From: Gigaspora rosea | Taxonomy: Eukaryota > Glomeromycota > Glomeromycetes > Diversisporales > Gigasporaceae | Assembly: GCA_003550325.1 (NCBI GenBank) | Contig: QKWP01000339.1 | Span: 228,349-292,348 of the forward strand | Length of the DNA stretch: 64,000 nucleotides | Direction of reading: 5' to 3' | Shown: piece after piece, positions 21,224 to 32,989 of the stretch | How the letters are laid out: each line of letters begins with the position of its first letter | How positions within the stretch are numbered: the first letter of the stretch is position 1 | Translations under genes and position numbers: made by a program | Notes under the pieces: model-generated | Seen by the model: only the letters and a program-made list of their open reading frames with translations | The model's database searches: none | What the model was told of the DNA's origin: nothing

Positions 21224-21811
21224 AATCAGAAAAATGTGACCTGACGGTAGGCACATGCCCTCGTGACCATGGGTACATCCTAATGTGGGGTTACCGGCCA
21301 GATAAGCCAGATATTACAGATCTGACAGATATGCAGAATAAATCCGATCAGGAATATTAGGATGATCAGATTGAAAGTAATGATCCGACTGATCATGGAT
21401 ATATGGTTGATACGAGGGATATGGATGATATGTAGGATCCTGGCAGATAAAAATAGATTTTTATTCATTATAAATAAAGGCTGTTTGGCCCTTTGGGAAT
21501 GACATTCAATTCCAACTTTGCTTTAATAAAACATACATATATACATATATACCACATATACTCGACACAAAACTTGTCTTTATTAGAAAAATAAAAGTAC
21601 ATATAACCCGAGACATAATAAAAACTTATACATTCGTTGTTCTACTATAAACCCAAGTATTTTACATAAACTATCCCGCAACTCTGCCTAACCACTTAGC
21701 CAAATCTAACACGCCTCCTTTCGACCCCAAATTGATCCATTGACGGTTGTACGAAACCGAACTTGTGATTTTCTCGATTGACCCGCCGGCATACCGATTT
21801 TAGGGTTGTCA
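21219..21811 (+). repeat. 3' LTR of Ty3-1 (complete)
   Basis: 593 bp, from TGTGAAATCAG to GGGTTGTCA. The segment absent from the 5' copy (about 21319-21521) contains ATAAATAAAGGCTG and ends at TTTAATAAAACATAC, the TATA and polyadenylation layout. Confidence 0.9.
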
Positions 21812-21864
21812 ACGGTATATCAATGTTTTTCCATGGTTCGGAATTTTAATTTTTTGGATATATA

Positions 21865-21907
<43 letters not shown>

Positions 21908-23470
21908 TATTTAACGATTTTTTAATTCATGTCAAAAAGTCCCGAGTAAAAAAAAAAAAGAAAGAAAAAAAAGAACCAGAGAAAGAAACCACATAATCAA
22001 TAAACTAAACTTTACTGTATTAGATATTTAACTGATTTTAATGTTCTTTTGAAAATTATTTAAAAGAATTAATGTCTCAAATTTTTTTTTTAGAAAAAAA
22101 GCTCATAAAAAGATTTTTTTTTTTTTTAAACTCCGAGATAGCAGTTATCAGGGGACGTTAAATGATGTGATTTAAATAAAAAAAAAAATTTATATACCGG
22201 TCACAGGTAGAACAATATATTTTCTAATCTATTATGTCAGAAAACCTTTGTTAGATATTACCTTTTCCAATAGTTTTTCTAAAAAATTTTCATATACAAA
22301 ACTTATGGCGTAATATTCAACTTTTATTGTGGTATTCTAAACAGAATTTTATAACACATTCTATAATGATAAGATCAGATATAACGTGAGATCAGAACAA
22401 ACTGAAAATAATAATTTGGGATAATGTTAGCATTAAAGTAAAGGTAAGATAGAGAATTAGTCTCTACCTCAAAATTCGCAAGGAATTTTTTTTGTTAAAA
22501 CACGAAAGGAGGTTTTATAACAAAATTATGTTATTCGCATATTTTTAAAAATGCCTCTATTTTCTTCGATTTCGATCTGATTGTTAATAATTCTATAGAA
22601 AATATTTGTAAAATTTGCATATCGGCACCAAAGAGTTTTTGTAAGAATACTTGTGAAAAATGGTTATTGTTCTACCCATGGATAAGACTACTCAAATAAT
22701 GTTCTCACAAATTATTAAAAATAAGAGAGCATTTTTTTCTAAGCAAGAATGTTCTCACATAAGAACATAAAATTTCCTACATTGATGGTGGGTCTGCTCA
22801 AAAGTTCTAATGATACTATAAGGAATTCATAAAATTAACTTTGTATGATTTGAATATAAAAAGAAACCATAAATTTATTGGAAATGCATTGAAAGTAATT
22901 AAAAATAGTTTAAAAATCATTATCATGTAAAATTTTTCCAAAAAGCAAATTCAAATAGATAAACTTGAGATGAACAGGTTACTAATTCGTAACATTCAAG
23001 TGCATCCAACGTCATATTAAAAAATACACAATATCTTTAAAAATACGAGACATACAAATTTGAATATACCGTATCTGATATATGTTTAAATATATGATTG
23101 TTTTATTAGTCACAAATTATGCCATACGTTACATTTAAATTGAAAAGATGTGAGTCAAGTACAATATTGAAAACTGAGAAAAGATGCATAACACATTAGT
23201 GTATTGAACTCTTTTGAGATAGAATGATTTTAGCAATGCTATTGGAAAAAATTATTATAATTTTTCAAATTAATATAATTAAAAACCAAAGGATGTCAAC
23301 GACAAGCAAAATATATGAATAATCCAATTTCAACTAGAAAAAAGTTTATGATAGTGAGCGTGAGGATAAGTAAATTCTTCGGAAAATTCATTTGGACAAT
23401 TATTTGATTCTTTAAAATGCCAACATTTAAACATAGTACTTAAAACACTAATTATGCGTTAAAATTGTTT
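21812..23470. other. AT-rich intergenic stretch with a poly(T) run
   Basis: A run of 39 T at 21867-21905 and several A/T homopolymers follow the Ty3-1 insertion. I see no gene or clear repeat up to the 3' end of the transporter gene. Confidence 0.5.
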
Positions 23471-23474
23471 ATAA

Positions 23475-24464
23475 TTAAACAATTCTCGATGATCTAATAT
23501 TATCAACATTTTTATTATTAGCTACTGGGAAAGTTGGTAATATAAAATATGAAGTTTCTTTGGTAAGTAATTGAGCCATTGCTGTGTACCACGCGGTAAA
23601 AGATGCTAACACTTTGAAAGAAAAAAATTCATTATTATTAATAAAATATAAATATTAACTGTAATAATTATATGTCTGTTATTTAAAATTCTTACCTCCA
23701 ACGTATCCACCAATACGAGAAAAAAAGTCTTGGCCAGTAAAATTAGCGATATCAAGAAAAATAAAGACAATTAATACCAATGATAGTGTTAAAATATCCA
23801 AAATCGTAGTCCTTAAAGAGGCAATTAATAATAACAATGTAACTATAAATAAAAAATCGAAAAAATTAGACGGATTGATGAAACCATAATAAGATACGAT
23901 AAGATTAAAAGAATATTAAGAATATTACTAACCAAAAGTCCATACAGTAAGATAAATTCCAATGGCATTTCTTAGCATTACTTGATCATTTTTAAATGAA
24001 TCAATAATCCCAGAACTTGGCAGATAAATAAATCCAAAAGAAATCCAGAAACCACCTACGAGTAAGAGAATATACAATAAATTAAAATGAAATTTTAAAT
24101 AATATAATGATATAATATAATTTTCAACGTACCGTATGAACAAAAAATAGTAGCATTGAGAGTTTTGCCAGAACATAATGCACACACTCCGGAAAGTACT
24201 TGAATACAACCACCATAAAATAAAGCAGAACCAAGCGCAATTTGATGATTAGTGATATTTGCTATTTGAATAAGATATAAAGCATATATGATCTGTGTAG
24301 TTCCAAACGCAAATAGTCCTAATGAATTTGAAAAAAAATTTAATTAAATGTTTTTAAATTGAAAGTTCAAGAAGGAAAAATATGTTACCTATAGGAGTAG
24401 GATCACCTATTTCTCTTTGTTTACAATACTCATCGATACTTTTAGATCTATTCATTAACACCAT
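23475..24464 (-). CDS. Acetate/ammonium transporter-family membrane protein (GPR1/FUN34/YaaH)
   Basis: Five exons (minus strand): 24464-24389, 24318-24133, 24055-23933, 23842-23696 and 23611-23475, joined by four GT-AG introns of 70, 77, 90 and 84 bp. The product is 197 residues. Family marks are the N-terminal GDPTPIGLFAFGTTQIIYAL (the NPxPLGL motif), ALFYGGCIQVLSGVCAL, the conserved SYGGFWISFGFIYLPSSG, and later hydrophobic segments VTLLLLIASLRT and LTLSLVLIVFIFLDI, with the tail LASFTAWYTAMAQLLTKETS YFILP. About six membrane segments fit the family, which carries acetate and related anions across plasma or other membranes. The start is the first ATG after an AT-rich leader; the soluble N-terminus is short. 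All four introns are in phase 1. No stop or shift interrupts the model. Confidence 0.9.
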
Positions 24465-24965
24465 TTTTATTATTAACCTTTTTTAAAAAATCGTTTTTTT
24501 TAAGATTGTATGTTTTAAAGAATTTTAAAGCTTAGAATTAATGTCGAGATAACTTTTATATTGTTAACATTTTTACCAAATTCAGATGACTTTAATCATA
24601 CTAACTTGAACCGGTGCATCGGATGATACTTTGTCTCTTAAATGAAGTAGTATACATATGCGGCATAATATGAAAATTTGTGAATCGAATACTCGATTAG
24701 CCTAAAACAAATATCATTGTCTAATTTGTGTAATTATGCATACAAATTAGAAAATCCATACGATCTTTGTTTAAAGTCGAGTGTTCAAGTATCTGAACAT
24801 TCACAAAAATATTTTGATGATTATTTCCATCATTTCGAAAACAACGATAAATGCGATTGTTGCATATTAAAAAAAAAAAATTAAAAAATGCAAATTTCGC
24901 GGGGCTTCAAGTTGTTTGTGATATATGCTAATGTATTAATTAAGGTTTAATTAGCATCGCCATCA
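24465..24965. other. Upstream region of the transporter gene
   Basis: AT-rich, with T/A runs just upstream of the start codon. No defined promoter motif can be claimed. Confidence 0.4.
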
Positions 24966-24973
24966 TCTTTAGA

Positions 24974-25096
24974 CAGTGATGTTAAATGACCTCCAAATGA
25001 CCTTCGAATGACCTCAAATGACCTCAAATGACCTCAATTTTATTATGAATTTTAGTCTGAAAAAAAGTCAAATGACCAGGTCATTTAACATCACTG
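24974..25096. mobile_element. hAT-type MITE with ATGACC repeats
   Basis: Ends CAGTGATGTTAAATGACC and its inverse are flanked by a perfect 8-bp duplication, TCTTTAGA (24966-24973 and 25097-25104). The interior is a short tandem array of AATGACCTCA. An 8-bp duplication and a CAGTG/CAGGG start are usual for hAT. Relatives with the same motif lie near 28840-28910, 39290-39400 and 40815-40893. Confidence 0.85.
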
Positions 25097-25247
25097 TCTT
25101 TAGATGTTGGCAAGAAAGAAGAGAAATCAAAACTATAAGATTGAATAACATATATTTTTAGCATTATATGATTAGCTATATACAGGTTAATGGGAAAGGA
25201 TCACCTTAAGAAATAACGATAAAAAAACATAAGGTAAAGAGGGTTGT

Positions 25248-25372
25248 GATATTATGCATATCCTGATTAATCGGATGATTTTTGTAACCATTCTATTTAT
25301 CACGATGTATTAATCGAATGATGTACAAATCATCCGATTCTGATCATTTGGTCACAGGATATTATGATTTAA
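25248..25372. repeat. Hairpin repeat, probable MITE
   Basis: ATATCCTGATTAATCGGATG and ATTTTTGTA at the left pair with TACAAATCATCCGATT and CACAGGATAT at the right. No clear target duplication was found. Confidence 0.55.
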
Positions 25373-25514
25373 AATAAATTTTGGCGGTTTTCGGAAAAGT
25401 GTGACACCATGATTTCATGATATCGGAGAGTTTGTAGTCGATCTAAAATCGGCAAAAATTCCGGGTCAGAATATTTCGGAGTGCATCGGAATCATGGAAA
25501 AATAAAAAAAAAAA

Positions 25515-25800
25515 GGTTCATTGAATTTGGTTGGTTGCTGAGTTATTCGTCCAAAAGTTTTACAAAAATTTCAAATGCCTATCAAAACAAAACAATCACA
25601 ACGGTATAAAACTTTGAGCGAAGATAACTTGGTAGGCAAGTAATTAAATTCGCTGAAAAAAAATTTTCATTATATTTGATTGATGGTTGCCAAGTTGTCT
25701 TCAAAGTTTAAAACGCCTATTAAAATGATAGCTGCGTCAAAAATTTTTATAAAACTTTGAGCGAAGATAACTCGGTAACCACTCAACCATATTCGATCAT
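25515..25800. repeat. Alternating inverted modules (AAACTTTGAGCGAAGATAAC)
   Basis: A module of about 45 bp occurs four times in alternating orientation: inverse near 25530-25565, forward near 25607-25640, inverse near 25675-25712 and forward near 25752-25790 (for example AACTTTGAGCGAAGATAACT CGGTAACCACTCAACC). It looks like a hairpin inside a hairpin. Confidence 0.6.
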
Positions 25801-26770
25801 CTTTTTTATTTTTTTTTTTACAGCTCTATAGAATCAAAATGGCTGATTGTTGAACTATTTTCGTTTAAACAATTTTAAAATTAATGTCAAAAATTTGGTG
25901 TGCTCATGTCGATGATTGTTGTGCTCGTAGCTTTCCTCAATCTAAATTTCCTTTGGTTTCACATGGCATTATCTGCAGAAGTTACACCTTTTTGCAAACC
26001 GCCATAATTTTCATACTTTTTTTAATTTTAAAATTTTAAAAGTTAATCATAATATGTTAAAGATGTTCTTTTTTTTTTTTTTCTAAGTAGATCGAACTTT
26101 ATTATTTAGAATTATCTTTCTGAACAAGTTTTTTGATAGTCAAAAGTTGATTTATATAGTAAATTACTTATCAATGGCATGTTATACTCATTTGTTTAAG
26201 TTTTAAAATTTATAGATTTAAATTAGTTGTATCGTACGATTCAATGATCAGAATTGTTGAATTGCATGACTTTTTACTACCATTAGATTCGTCTCGATAA
26301 GAAGTACCGAATAATGTTTGATGGACCACGAGATACAATGTGTGCGACATGGTTCATGTATCATAATCTCTTTTTAGATTATTAATTTTAATTAACAATA
26401 TCTCGTGATCAAGTAATCAGCTTTTGGTATCATTCGATGATATGAGTAGAATAATATACAAATCGATTAAGTTATCACATGATACTGGTTGTTCAACTTA
26501 CCTATCATTCTATTTTCGTTTAATTCGTTAAGAATTGTCAAATTGTCATTACCTCCAATTCATTATTTAATTCTCTAATAATAAAACAATAAATAAAACA
26601 AATTAAAAGATTAAAAACGCATAAAAACTTATATTCTCATGTGGGCTTATTACACTACCTTAATTATAGGGGATTCTTTAAAAACTCAAAAACTCTTCTG
26701 TTTATCTTTAGTCCATCTCAATATATAAATAGAGAAACTATTTATAAATCTTATTCAATTGCTGAATTAC
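25801..26770. other. Intergenic stretch without recognised features
   Basis: AT-rich; no supported gene or repeat. Confidence 0.4.
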
Positions 26771-26776
26771 TAATTA

Positions 26777-26992
26777 GGCTGTTTGAAATTACAATTTCGT
26801 TTAACGTTCTAGCTCCCCCTAAAATTAAACAGGCCAATCAGAACGTTCATTGCGTCTCAGGATTCCAATAAGTCACGTGTTTATAAGTCAACCAATAATA
26901 ATGTCTTTATTTTTGCTATTTTAGCATGTTTGTTTAATTTGACCTTAAGCTTCGTAAGGGAACGTTAAACGAAATTATAAATTCAAACTGTC
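26777..26992. mobile_element. Second Harbinger-like MITE family member
   Basis: Ends GGCTGTTTGAAATTACAATT and the inverse of AATTATAAATTCAAACTGTC, flanked by TTA (26774-26776 and 26993-26995). Both ends then continue into TTTCGTTTAACGTTC, which differs from the 5188 copy. The interior keeps GGCCAATCAGAACGTTC. 216 bp, non-coding. Confidence 0.85.
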
Positions 26993-26999
26993 TTAAAAT

Positions 27000-27478
27000 T
27001 ATCATATAAAAATGGTAAAAAAAATAAATTTAATACAGATTTCGAATAAAATACTTGAGTAATTTATAAAGTTTAAATAAATTTAATTTGATTTTATTTA
27101 TTTTTTATTATATATTAGATACAATTTAATACTTTGTCAAGAGGATAAATAAATGAAAAAATAGTTTTTTTTTTGATTATATAATTTATCAAAGTAATAT
27201 GATCAATAAATTTATGTTCACAAATTTTATTTCATACTCTTACTAATTTTCCAATTAATTTTTTTATATTTTAAAAGTAGATATTTTTTTATTGACTTCT
27301 AGAGAATGCATGAATTGCGATATGAAAATAATTTGGAGATGAATAGCATGTTTCTGAAGATCTAAAGTGTTCAGAAAAAGTATTATTGAAAATAATTAAA
27401 TGTTGGCTCCAAATATCTTGGCAAGCAATACCATTTTCAGAACCACATCGTAATAAAAGTATTAACGAAAGTTAATTT
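27000..27478. other. Intergenic stretch without recognised features
   Basis: AT-rich; nothing supported. Confidence 0.4.
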
Positions 27479-27834
27479 CTACAAACAGTTAAAGTAGAGA
27501 TACAGACCAGTATAAAATTTGAGTTCTGGGTTACCCGCCGTTTGAATATCGTTATTTGCGCGGACCATTGTTGCTTTATTTGTTATCATAATGTTTTCAG
27601 CAAACTGTAGCAAACAAGAAAAAAAAAAGGCGACTATCCAATAAACATATATAACACCTCCCGGCAACACTTCAACAATAAATGAAACTTCGACAACACA
27701 AAGCGCCTCAACTTTTCCTTTAATTTTCCTTTATGGACTTTACAGCAACAAGATTCGCAACTTTTTGAGTCTTTATCTTCGAATAAAACCACAGTAAAAA
27801 AAAATAATAAAAAATAAAAATGAAATTGCCGCAT
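27479..27834 (-). CDS. Candidate small cysteine-containing secreted protein
   Basis: Two exons are proposed on the minus strand: 27834-27658 and 27604-27479, separated by a 53-bp GT-AG intron whose 3' side is a strong pyrimidine tract ending TTGTTTGCTACAG. The joined frame has 100 codons. The N-terminus is hydrophobic (QFHFYFLLFFFTVVLF) and could be a signal peptide. A CESCCCK cluster and basic residues follow, then after the intron a polar part ending YLYFNCL. I recognise no family. Without the intron each exon is only a 63-66 codon frame, so the call depends on the splice. A chance frame is possible. Confidence 0.35.
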
Positions 27835-28129
27835 TTGACATAAAGTTAGAAGATAATAAATCTTGGCATGGTTATGTCTTCGGGTTTCTTATTTGCGATA
27901 AGAGTTTCTAATATAAAAAGAAACGTGATAATTTTTTACCGATTACAATAAGATCCATGATATAAAACAAAGTGCTTGAACAACCTCTTTTTTTACTCTA
28001 TCAATAAGTAGTTTTAGCCAATGAAGTTAACTCGATGAAAAAAAGATGGTCAGTACTTCCAGATTTTTTTCAGTGAAGCGGCAATTCACTTAATCAGTCT
28101 TTTTGACTCCTAACTATTTAAAATTTTAT
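27835..28129. other. Intergenic stretch
   Basis: No supported feature between the small-protein candidate and the kinase piece. Confidence 0.35.
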
Positions 28130-28360
28130 TCCGATCAATTGATTTAAGCTTGAGAACACTCTTATTATTATCTTTTTTTACTTGATAGGTGTAACGATTG
28201 TAATGACTAGATGGTTTAAGTACTCCAAGATAATTAAACCCATTGCCATCAATTTTCCGCAAACCACCCAAACAGGTCACAGAAAATAAAGAGCCAAATC
28301 CTTCTTCAATCTTTTAATATTATCTGGTTTATCAAATGGAATCTGTTCAATTACTTTATA
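28130..28360 (-). pseudogene. Protein kinase N-lobe fragment
   Basis: On the minus strand the frame gives VIEQIPFDKPDNIKRL, then after a one-base phase change a glycine-rich loop EGFGSLFSVTCLGGLRKI, then LGVLKPSSHYNRYTYQVKK. This is the beginning of a kinase domain of the type expanded in these fungi (strand 1, glycine loop, and the region before the VALK lysine). No catalytic loop is found further along. It differs in sequence from the piece at 5425-5708. Confidence 0.55.
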
Positions 28361-29228
28361 GTATATTATGTCAACGTCATATTATAGACAACATGCTTCA
28401 CTCGGGTTATTCATTATAATGTGCACGTTTTCCATATTTAAATTCTTTCGTAATCATAAAATACAGTACGTATTGAGTTTTATTTCATTTCTGTTTATAG
28501 AATGTAAATAACTTTTATACCCATTGACCAAGTTAATTAAATGAAACGAATCGTATGCAATAATAAATATGTATTAATGATCCTGATTTGTGAATATGTT
28601 TGTTAATTTTTAAAGCTACTTATTAATGATCTTTATACTCATGAGTTGAATGAAATAAGTATTCACGACTTGACTTCAACTAAGTAATTGCTAGGGTAAT
28701 ATATGAAGATCATTGATTTCGGATTTTTTATAGCCGTATATTTAAATAAGGTAATAACTGAAGAACAATAATCAATTATTATTGGCTAAAAGTTATTAGA
28801 TAACCAATTATCCAGAGTTAAATTACCTTCTTAAGTCATTTGAGCTGTGAAATGACCAATGACTGGTCATTTGTCATTTGAGTCATTTAAAGTCATTTAC
28901 TATCCCTGGGATTCAATGGTTAGCCCTGACCCCAATTGTTACCTCACTATAGTGTAAACTAATTACTGAGGGTTGGGTAACTCATGAGTCAAACATAAAT
29001 TGCACAAGCAGGCCTTGCTGTGAGGATTAAGTAGTTCTAAGGCTAGGTAGTTGATAAAAAAGGTAGCCTGATAGACTAATTAAAGTAATTAGAATACAGG
29101 TAAAATAATAGATGAAACATAGGCAACTCCCGTAGTTGGGTTGCAGGTATGGCAGCTAGTGTAGAATCTTCGGGCAGACTTCTTAAATTAGGCACCAAAA
29201 GTGCATGTGTGCCTAGTTGTACATCTAT
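28361..29228. repeat. Intergenic stretch with a damaged ATGAC-type MITE
   Basis: At about 28815-28912 repeated TCATTTGAGTCATTT units end in GTCATTTACTATCCCTG, a hAT-type end shared with 40876-40893. The left end (CAGAGTTAAATTACC) is diverged and no duplication is visible. Nothing else is supported here. Confidence 0.4.
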
Positions 29229-30703
29229 TGTAACAAATCAAATTCGTTATGTTTGCCGCTTAAAATTTTTTTTATTATTTGTTATTTTCCATTTTTTTCT
29301 TTTTATTCTACAACATTCTATATCTCACCCTCCATTGTCATAGAAATTATTAATTTGAATCCAACATAATATTTTAATTACTTATACTAAAATAGAAATT
29401 ATTAAGTAGCTTAGTGGCTTAGACGTTGGGTAAAAACTGGGTCTACAGCACATATGTGGTAGATACAATGCATATGCAGTAGATACAGCGTATATGCATT
29501 AGATATAGTGAATACACAGTAAATACAGCAGAAGCATTGAAAATTTTGCATGTATGCTATTATAATGTTAAAACATATATAAACCCATTTAATTTAATAA
29601 AGAAAAATAAGTTTTCCTTCTACTAAAAACATTAATAACATAAGAAATAAAATAAACACTTGTCTTTTGAAAATTCGACTTGTAACATTAATTGATAATC
29701 CGCGAGTCAACCAGAGAAAATGATCTGAAATTACTAAGTAAATGTGACGCAATTTTAATAATAAAAAATCTGATTTGTAAATGTGAAGATTATATATATA
29801 TATATATATATATTTTTCTGCATTCGACTCGACTTTTGAAGTTGAGTTGAATCTTTTAACATCCCTAATTATATAGGTTTTGTTATTTTTTTTTAGTTAG
29901 TTTATTTTGTAACTTTATAGTACACCAAACAAATAACCCTTTTTTAAATATTACATACCACCAAGTTACTGTTTTTTTTGGTCTCCGTAAATATAAACTG
30001 CTACGAACATACGATCTAGAACTTAGCTATATCAGATATATCCTACCCATTATTACAGAATTTACTTACATATAACTTCAGAATGCTTCTACTTATTAAT
30101 TTAAGTTTTAACCTACTCGCTAGTTTAGAGTCCACTTACCCACTAGTTTAAACCTAGTCTACCTACTACCGTAAAGTACCATATAGATCTACCATGAATT
30201 AGACCTGGCGCGAACTACAAAATCTATATTAATCAATCACAGGTTTTTTTAAATATTTAGAATGCCTATTGTAAATACAAAGTGTGTATGCACTTTAAAT
30301 ATTTTTTATTTCACGATATAGCCTCATAGCACGTACTAGACCCAGGGTCTATGGTTTAAAATTGGTGGATTGTAACAAACCCGGGTCTTGTAGAGTACAG
30401 CACTTTTCGGTAATTTAGAGTCTATACAACCCAGCCTACCCCTTCTCTAGTCTAGAATCTATTAGATATTGAATGTAAAAAATAAAAAATAAACTCATTT
30501 CATCTTGTATTAATTATTATAATTCGAATCATAATATTGTACATATTCGATTATATTCTTTATTAACTAATATATAATACAACTATTTAATGTTCCTCAA
30601 ATAAATCTTTATTTAATTCTTAATATTGGAATTGGACATATGTCTAATGATTTTGAAATTCAAATTTCATCGGCTATGTTCTAAAAATTTTCTGCTTTTT
30701 GTT

Positions 30704-30873
30704 CAAAAAAATGTTCTGAATAGAGTCGATTTTCTGAATACTAAATATTGTACTGATTTTGTACAATGTTTATACCAATGTTGTCGACCCAAAAATTTCT
30801 TTTTTTACATCACGGTATAAACATTGTACTGGCATTCAGAAAATCAACTCTATTCCGAACATTTTTTCAGACA
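30704..30873. mobile_element. Foldback MITE inside the 2.5-kb element
   Basis: AATGTTCTGAATAGAGTCGA and TTTTCTGAATAC at the left pair with CATTCAGAAAATCAACTC and TATTCCGAACATT at the right, continuing to a second paired segment TTGTACAATGTTTATACC. The 60-64 codon frames there are by-products. Confidence 0.65.
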
Positions 30874-31248
30874 ATACCTACAATAACTGAACCAACTTTT
30901 TTTTATAAAGTAATCGAAGTAGTTCGCAAACGTCTAAGTATGTGTTAGGTTTGTTGTGCAGATTTCTTGAACTAAGAGTTAGATTTTAAGATTAGTTGTA
31001 AGAAACGTACTATAATCAGGAAATTTCATGTTTGTTTTGTCAAAAATCTGAATAAGAAACTACCTTTAGTTCTCAACGGAAATTTTTCCTTGATTGATTT
31101 CACTACATTATTAAAATAACTTACTGAGTTCTATCAGCTCTCATCTCTGCAGATTTTGAGAATAAACGAAAGTCTTATGTCCATCTTTTTTCAAATACAA
31201 TTTCTTCATCTAACAATATCAGTACAATATCTAACATTACCGTATGAA

Positions 31249-31344
31249 GGTAAAAAAATATTGGTACGGTAGTATGAGTATATCAGTGGATATTTGATTC
31301 AACAACTGATCTATGCCTGTACTACTGTACCAATATTTTTTACC
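31249..31344. repeat. Short hairpin repeat, about 96 bp
   Basis: GGTAAAAAAATATTGGTACG pairs with TGTACCAATATTTTTTACCC. Small MITE or remnant. Confidence 0.55.
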
Positions 31345-32512
31345 CATATATGATGACTTATTATATCCTATTAGCGTCACCTATCACTGCTGATTTTTGA
31401 CAAAGATAAATGTGTTATGTTTATTCTTTCAACTCCGTCATATCAATATCCAACATTTAATGTTTCAACTAGCATCACTCATCCCTGCAAATTGTTTTTG
31501 CGAAGTGTATGCTAATAATGCTTTTCATCTAATAATCCAAAGCTGTTATCACTTACCATCCAGAATCTAATAAAATCAACATAGAATTCTTGGAAAGTGT
31601 ACCTGCAAAGAGCATTGTTCTCATACATTGCATTTGCTAATCCTTTTTAGCTTTAGACCCAAGATTACGCTCAAGATCCAAAAAAGTTAGTCACAATGTG
31701 CATTGGTTTTCTACTTTTAAAAACCAAGTACACCTAGACAGCGCTGGAACAACGACTATAAAAAAAATAGAGTTTATGTAATACGAACCTTGTATAATCA
31801 CCTCATATATTAGAATCTACTATATTTAAGATCTCGTACTATTGCAACATAGAATAGTAAACAATCTGTCGAATACGTATTAAAAATCTAAAAAAAATAA
31901 AAAACAATAATTTATTTGTTATAAATAAGCTAAGAAGGACATATTACAAATTATTTTGATATCTAATTAACATAGGGTTTTACTTAGTAAATGCCGCGTG
32001 CTTACTGAGTAAAGTTCTCTAAAAAAAAGGACAGTTTCTAATATTCTTATAATTAGAAGCTTATAGTATTATTCTATCATTTGTGCTACTTTAATACTAT
32101 ATTTGTTTAAAATTTATGACCTTACCTTATAAGCTAAAAATTTCAATTCGACTTTGTGTTATAAGTGATCTGCATCACATTTTAATAAGGAAAATTCTCC
32201 AATTGACTGGCGGATCATCAATTAATAAACCTTTCGTAACTCAATTCGACAGACTGAATTGACTCGTAACCTAAAAAGTGGTTTATTAAGACTTGAATAC
32301 TGTGTAACAGAATCTTGTTAATCTTTCGAAAGTATACATGTGATGCATATCGGCCTACTAGTTGACCTATAGGAAAGTCTTGCAGTTAAAATATATTTGA
32401 TAAACATTGTCTCTTTTAGATATTACCTCTTGGCTAGTAGATTTAAAAACTTACTTTGCCTTTAGAATTAAACTTCTGCACCTGTGAAGAATTCTTGAAC
32501 TTACACATATCA

Positions 32513-32890
32513 ATATCACCTGACCGATACTTACATTGGCAATTTTATATAAAAATATATATCGATTACTAACCAGTAAGATATATATCGATACTAAATA
32601 CCCCTGCCAATTTCTATCAATAGTGATAGTAATCGATATATATCATGATGAATATATATCGATTACTAACTAATTGGATATATATCGATTATAAACACCT
32701 CTGCTGATTTTTATAGATAGTGATTATAATTGATATATATCTATAATAGTTAATAATCGATATATAACCAATATACCAATAGTAATTATAATAGATACAT
32801 ATCTATAATAGTTAATAATCGATATATAATCAATATAAAAACAATTAATATTTTGATAATAAATCACTTATTACCAGTCAATCAATATCA
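32513..32890. repeat. ATATATATCGATTA repeat cluster
   Basis: ATATATATCGATTA and its inverse occur about eight times in both orientations directly after the LTR. A similar TATCGAT-rich stretch lies at 52690-52890, just before the Ty3-2 gag. Confidence 0.6.
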
Positions 32891-32989
32891 ATTGCAAATT
32901 TTATAAAAAAACTTTACTAGTAAAAATATTTTATTAAAAAAAAAAAACAAAAATACAATGAATAAAAAAACACAAAGTAACGAATACTC

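Larger units (their letters stand above)
14071..21811 (+). mobile_element. Ty3/Gypsy retrotransposon 1 (Ty3-1), degenerate
   Basis: Two LTRs enclose gag, protease, RT, RNase H, a long acidic ORF, integrase and a 3' ORF, in Gypsy order with integrase after RNase H. Stops and shifts break the polyprotein in many places. The flanks are ATCGG on the left and ACGGT on the right, so no clean 5-bp duplication is seen. Base composition is visibly less AT-rich than the flanks. Confidence 0.95.
29693..32220. mobile_element. 2.5-kb TIR element inserted in the LTR
   Basis: Ends TGATAATCCGCGAGTCAACC and the inverse of AATTGACTGGCGGATCATCA. The flanking repeat is ATTAAT (6 bp), although a TA duplication with ends extended to ATTGATAATCC fits equally well. 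No transposase is recognisable; the interior holds (TA)n near 29793-29813 and two hairpins. Superfamily undetermined. Confidence 0.8.
29229..32512 (+). repeat. LTR of the Ty3-2 family, split by a 2.5-kb insertion
   Basis: 29229-29692 and 32221-32512 together match the LTR at 61574-62321 from TGTAAC to ACTTACACATA, and this copy shows the terminal TCA. The joint is marked by ATTAAT on both sides of the insertion. TATATAAACCC followed by AATAAAGAAA near 29575-29605 is the promoter-polyadenylation part. No internal Ty3 sequence adjoins it. It is either a solo LTR or the 5' LTR of Ty3-2 separated by later insertions. Confidence 0.85.
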
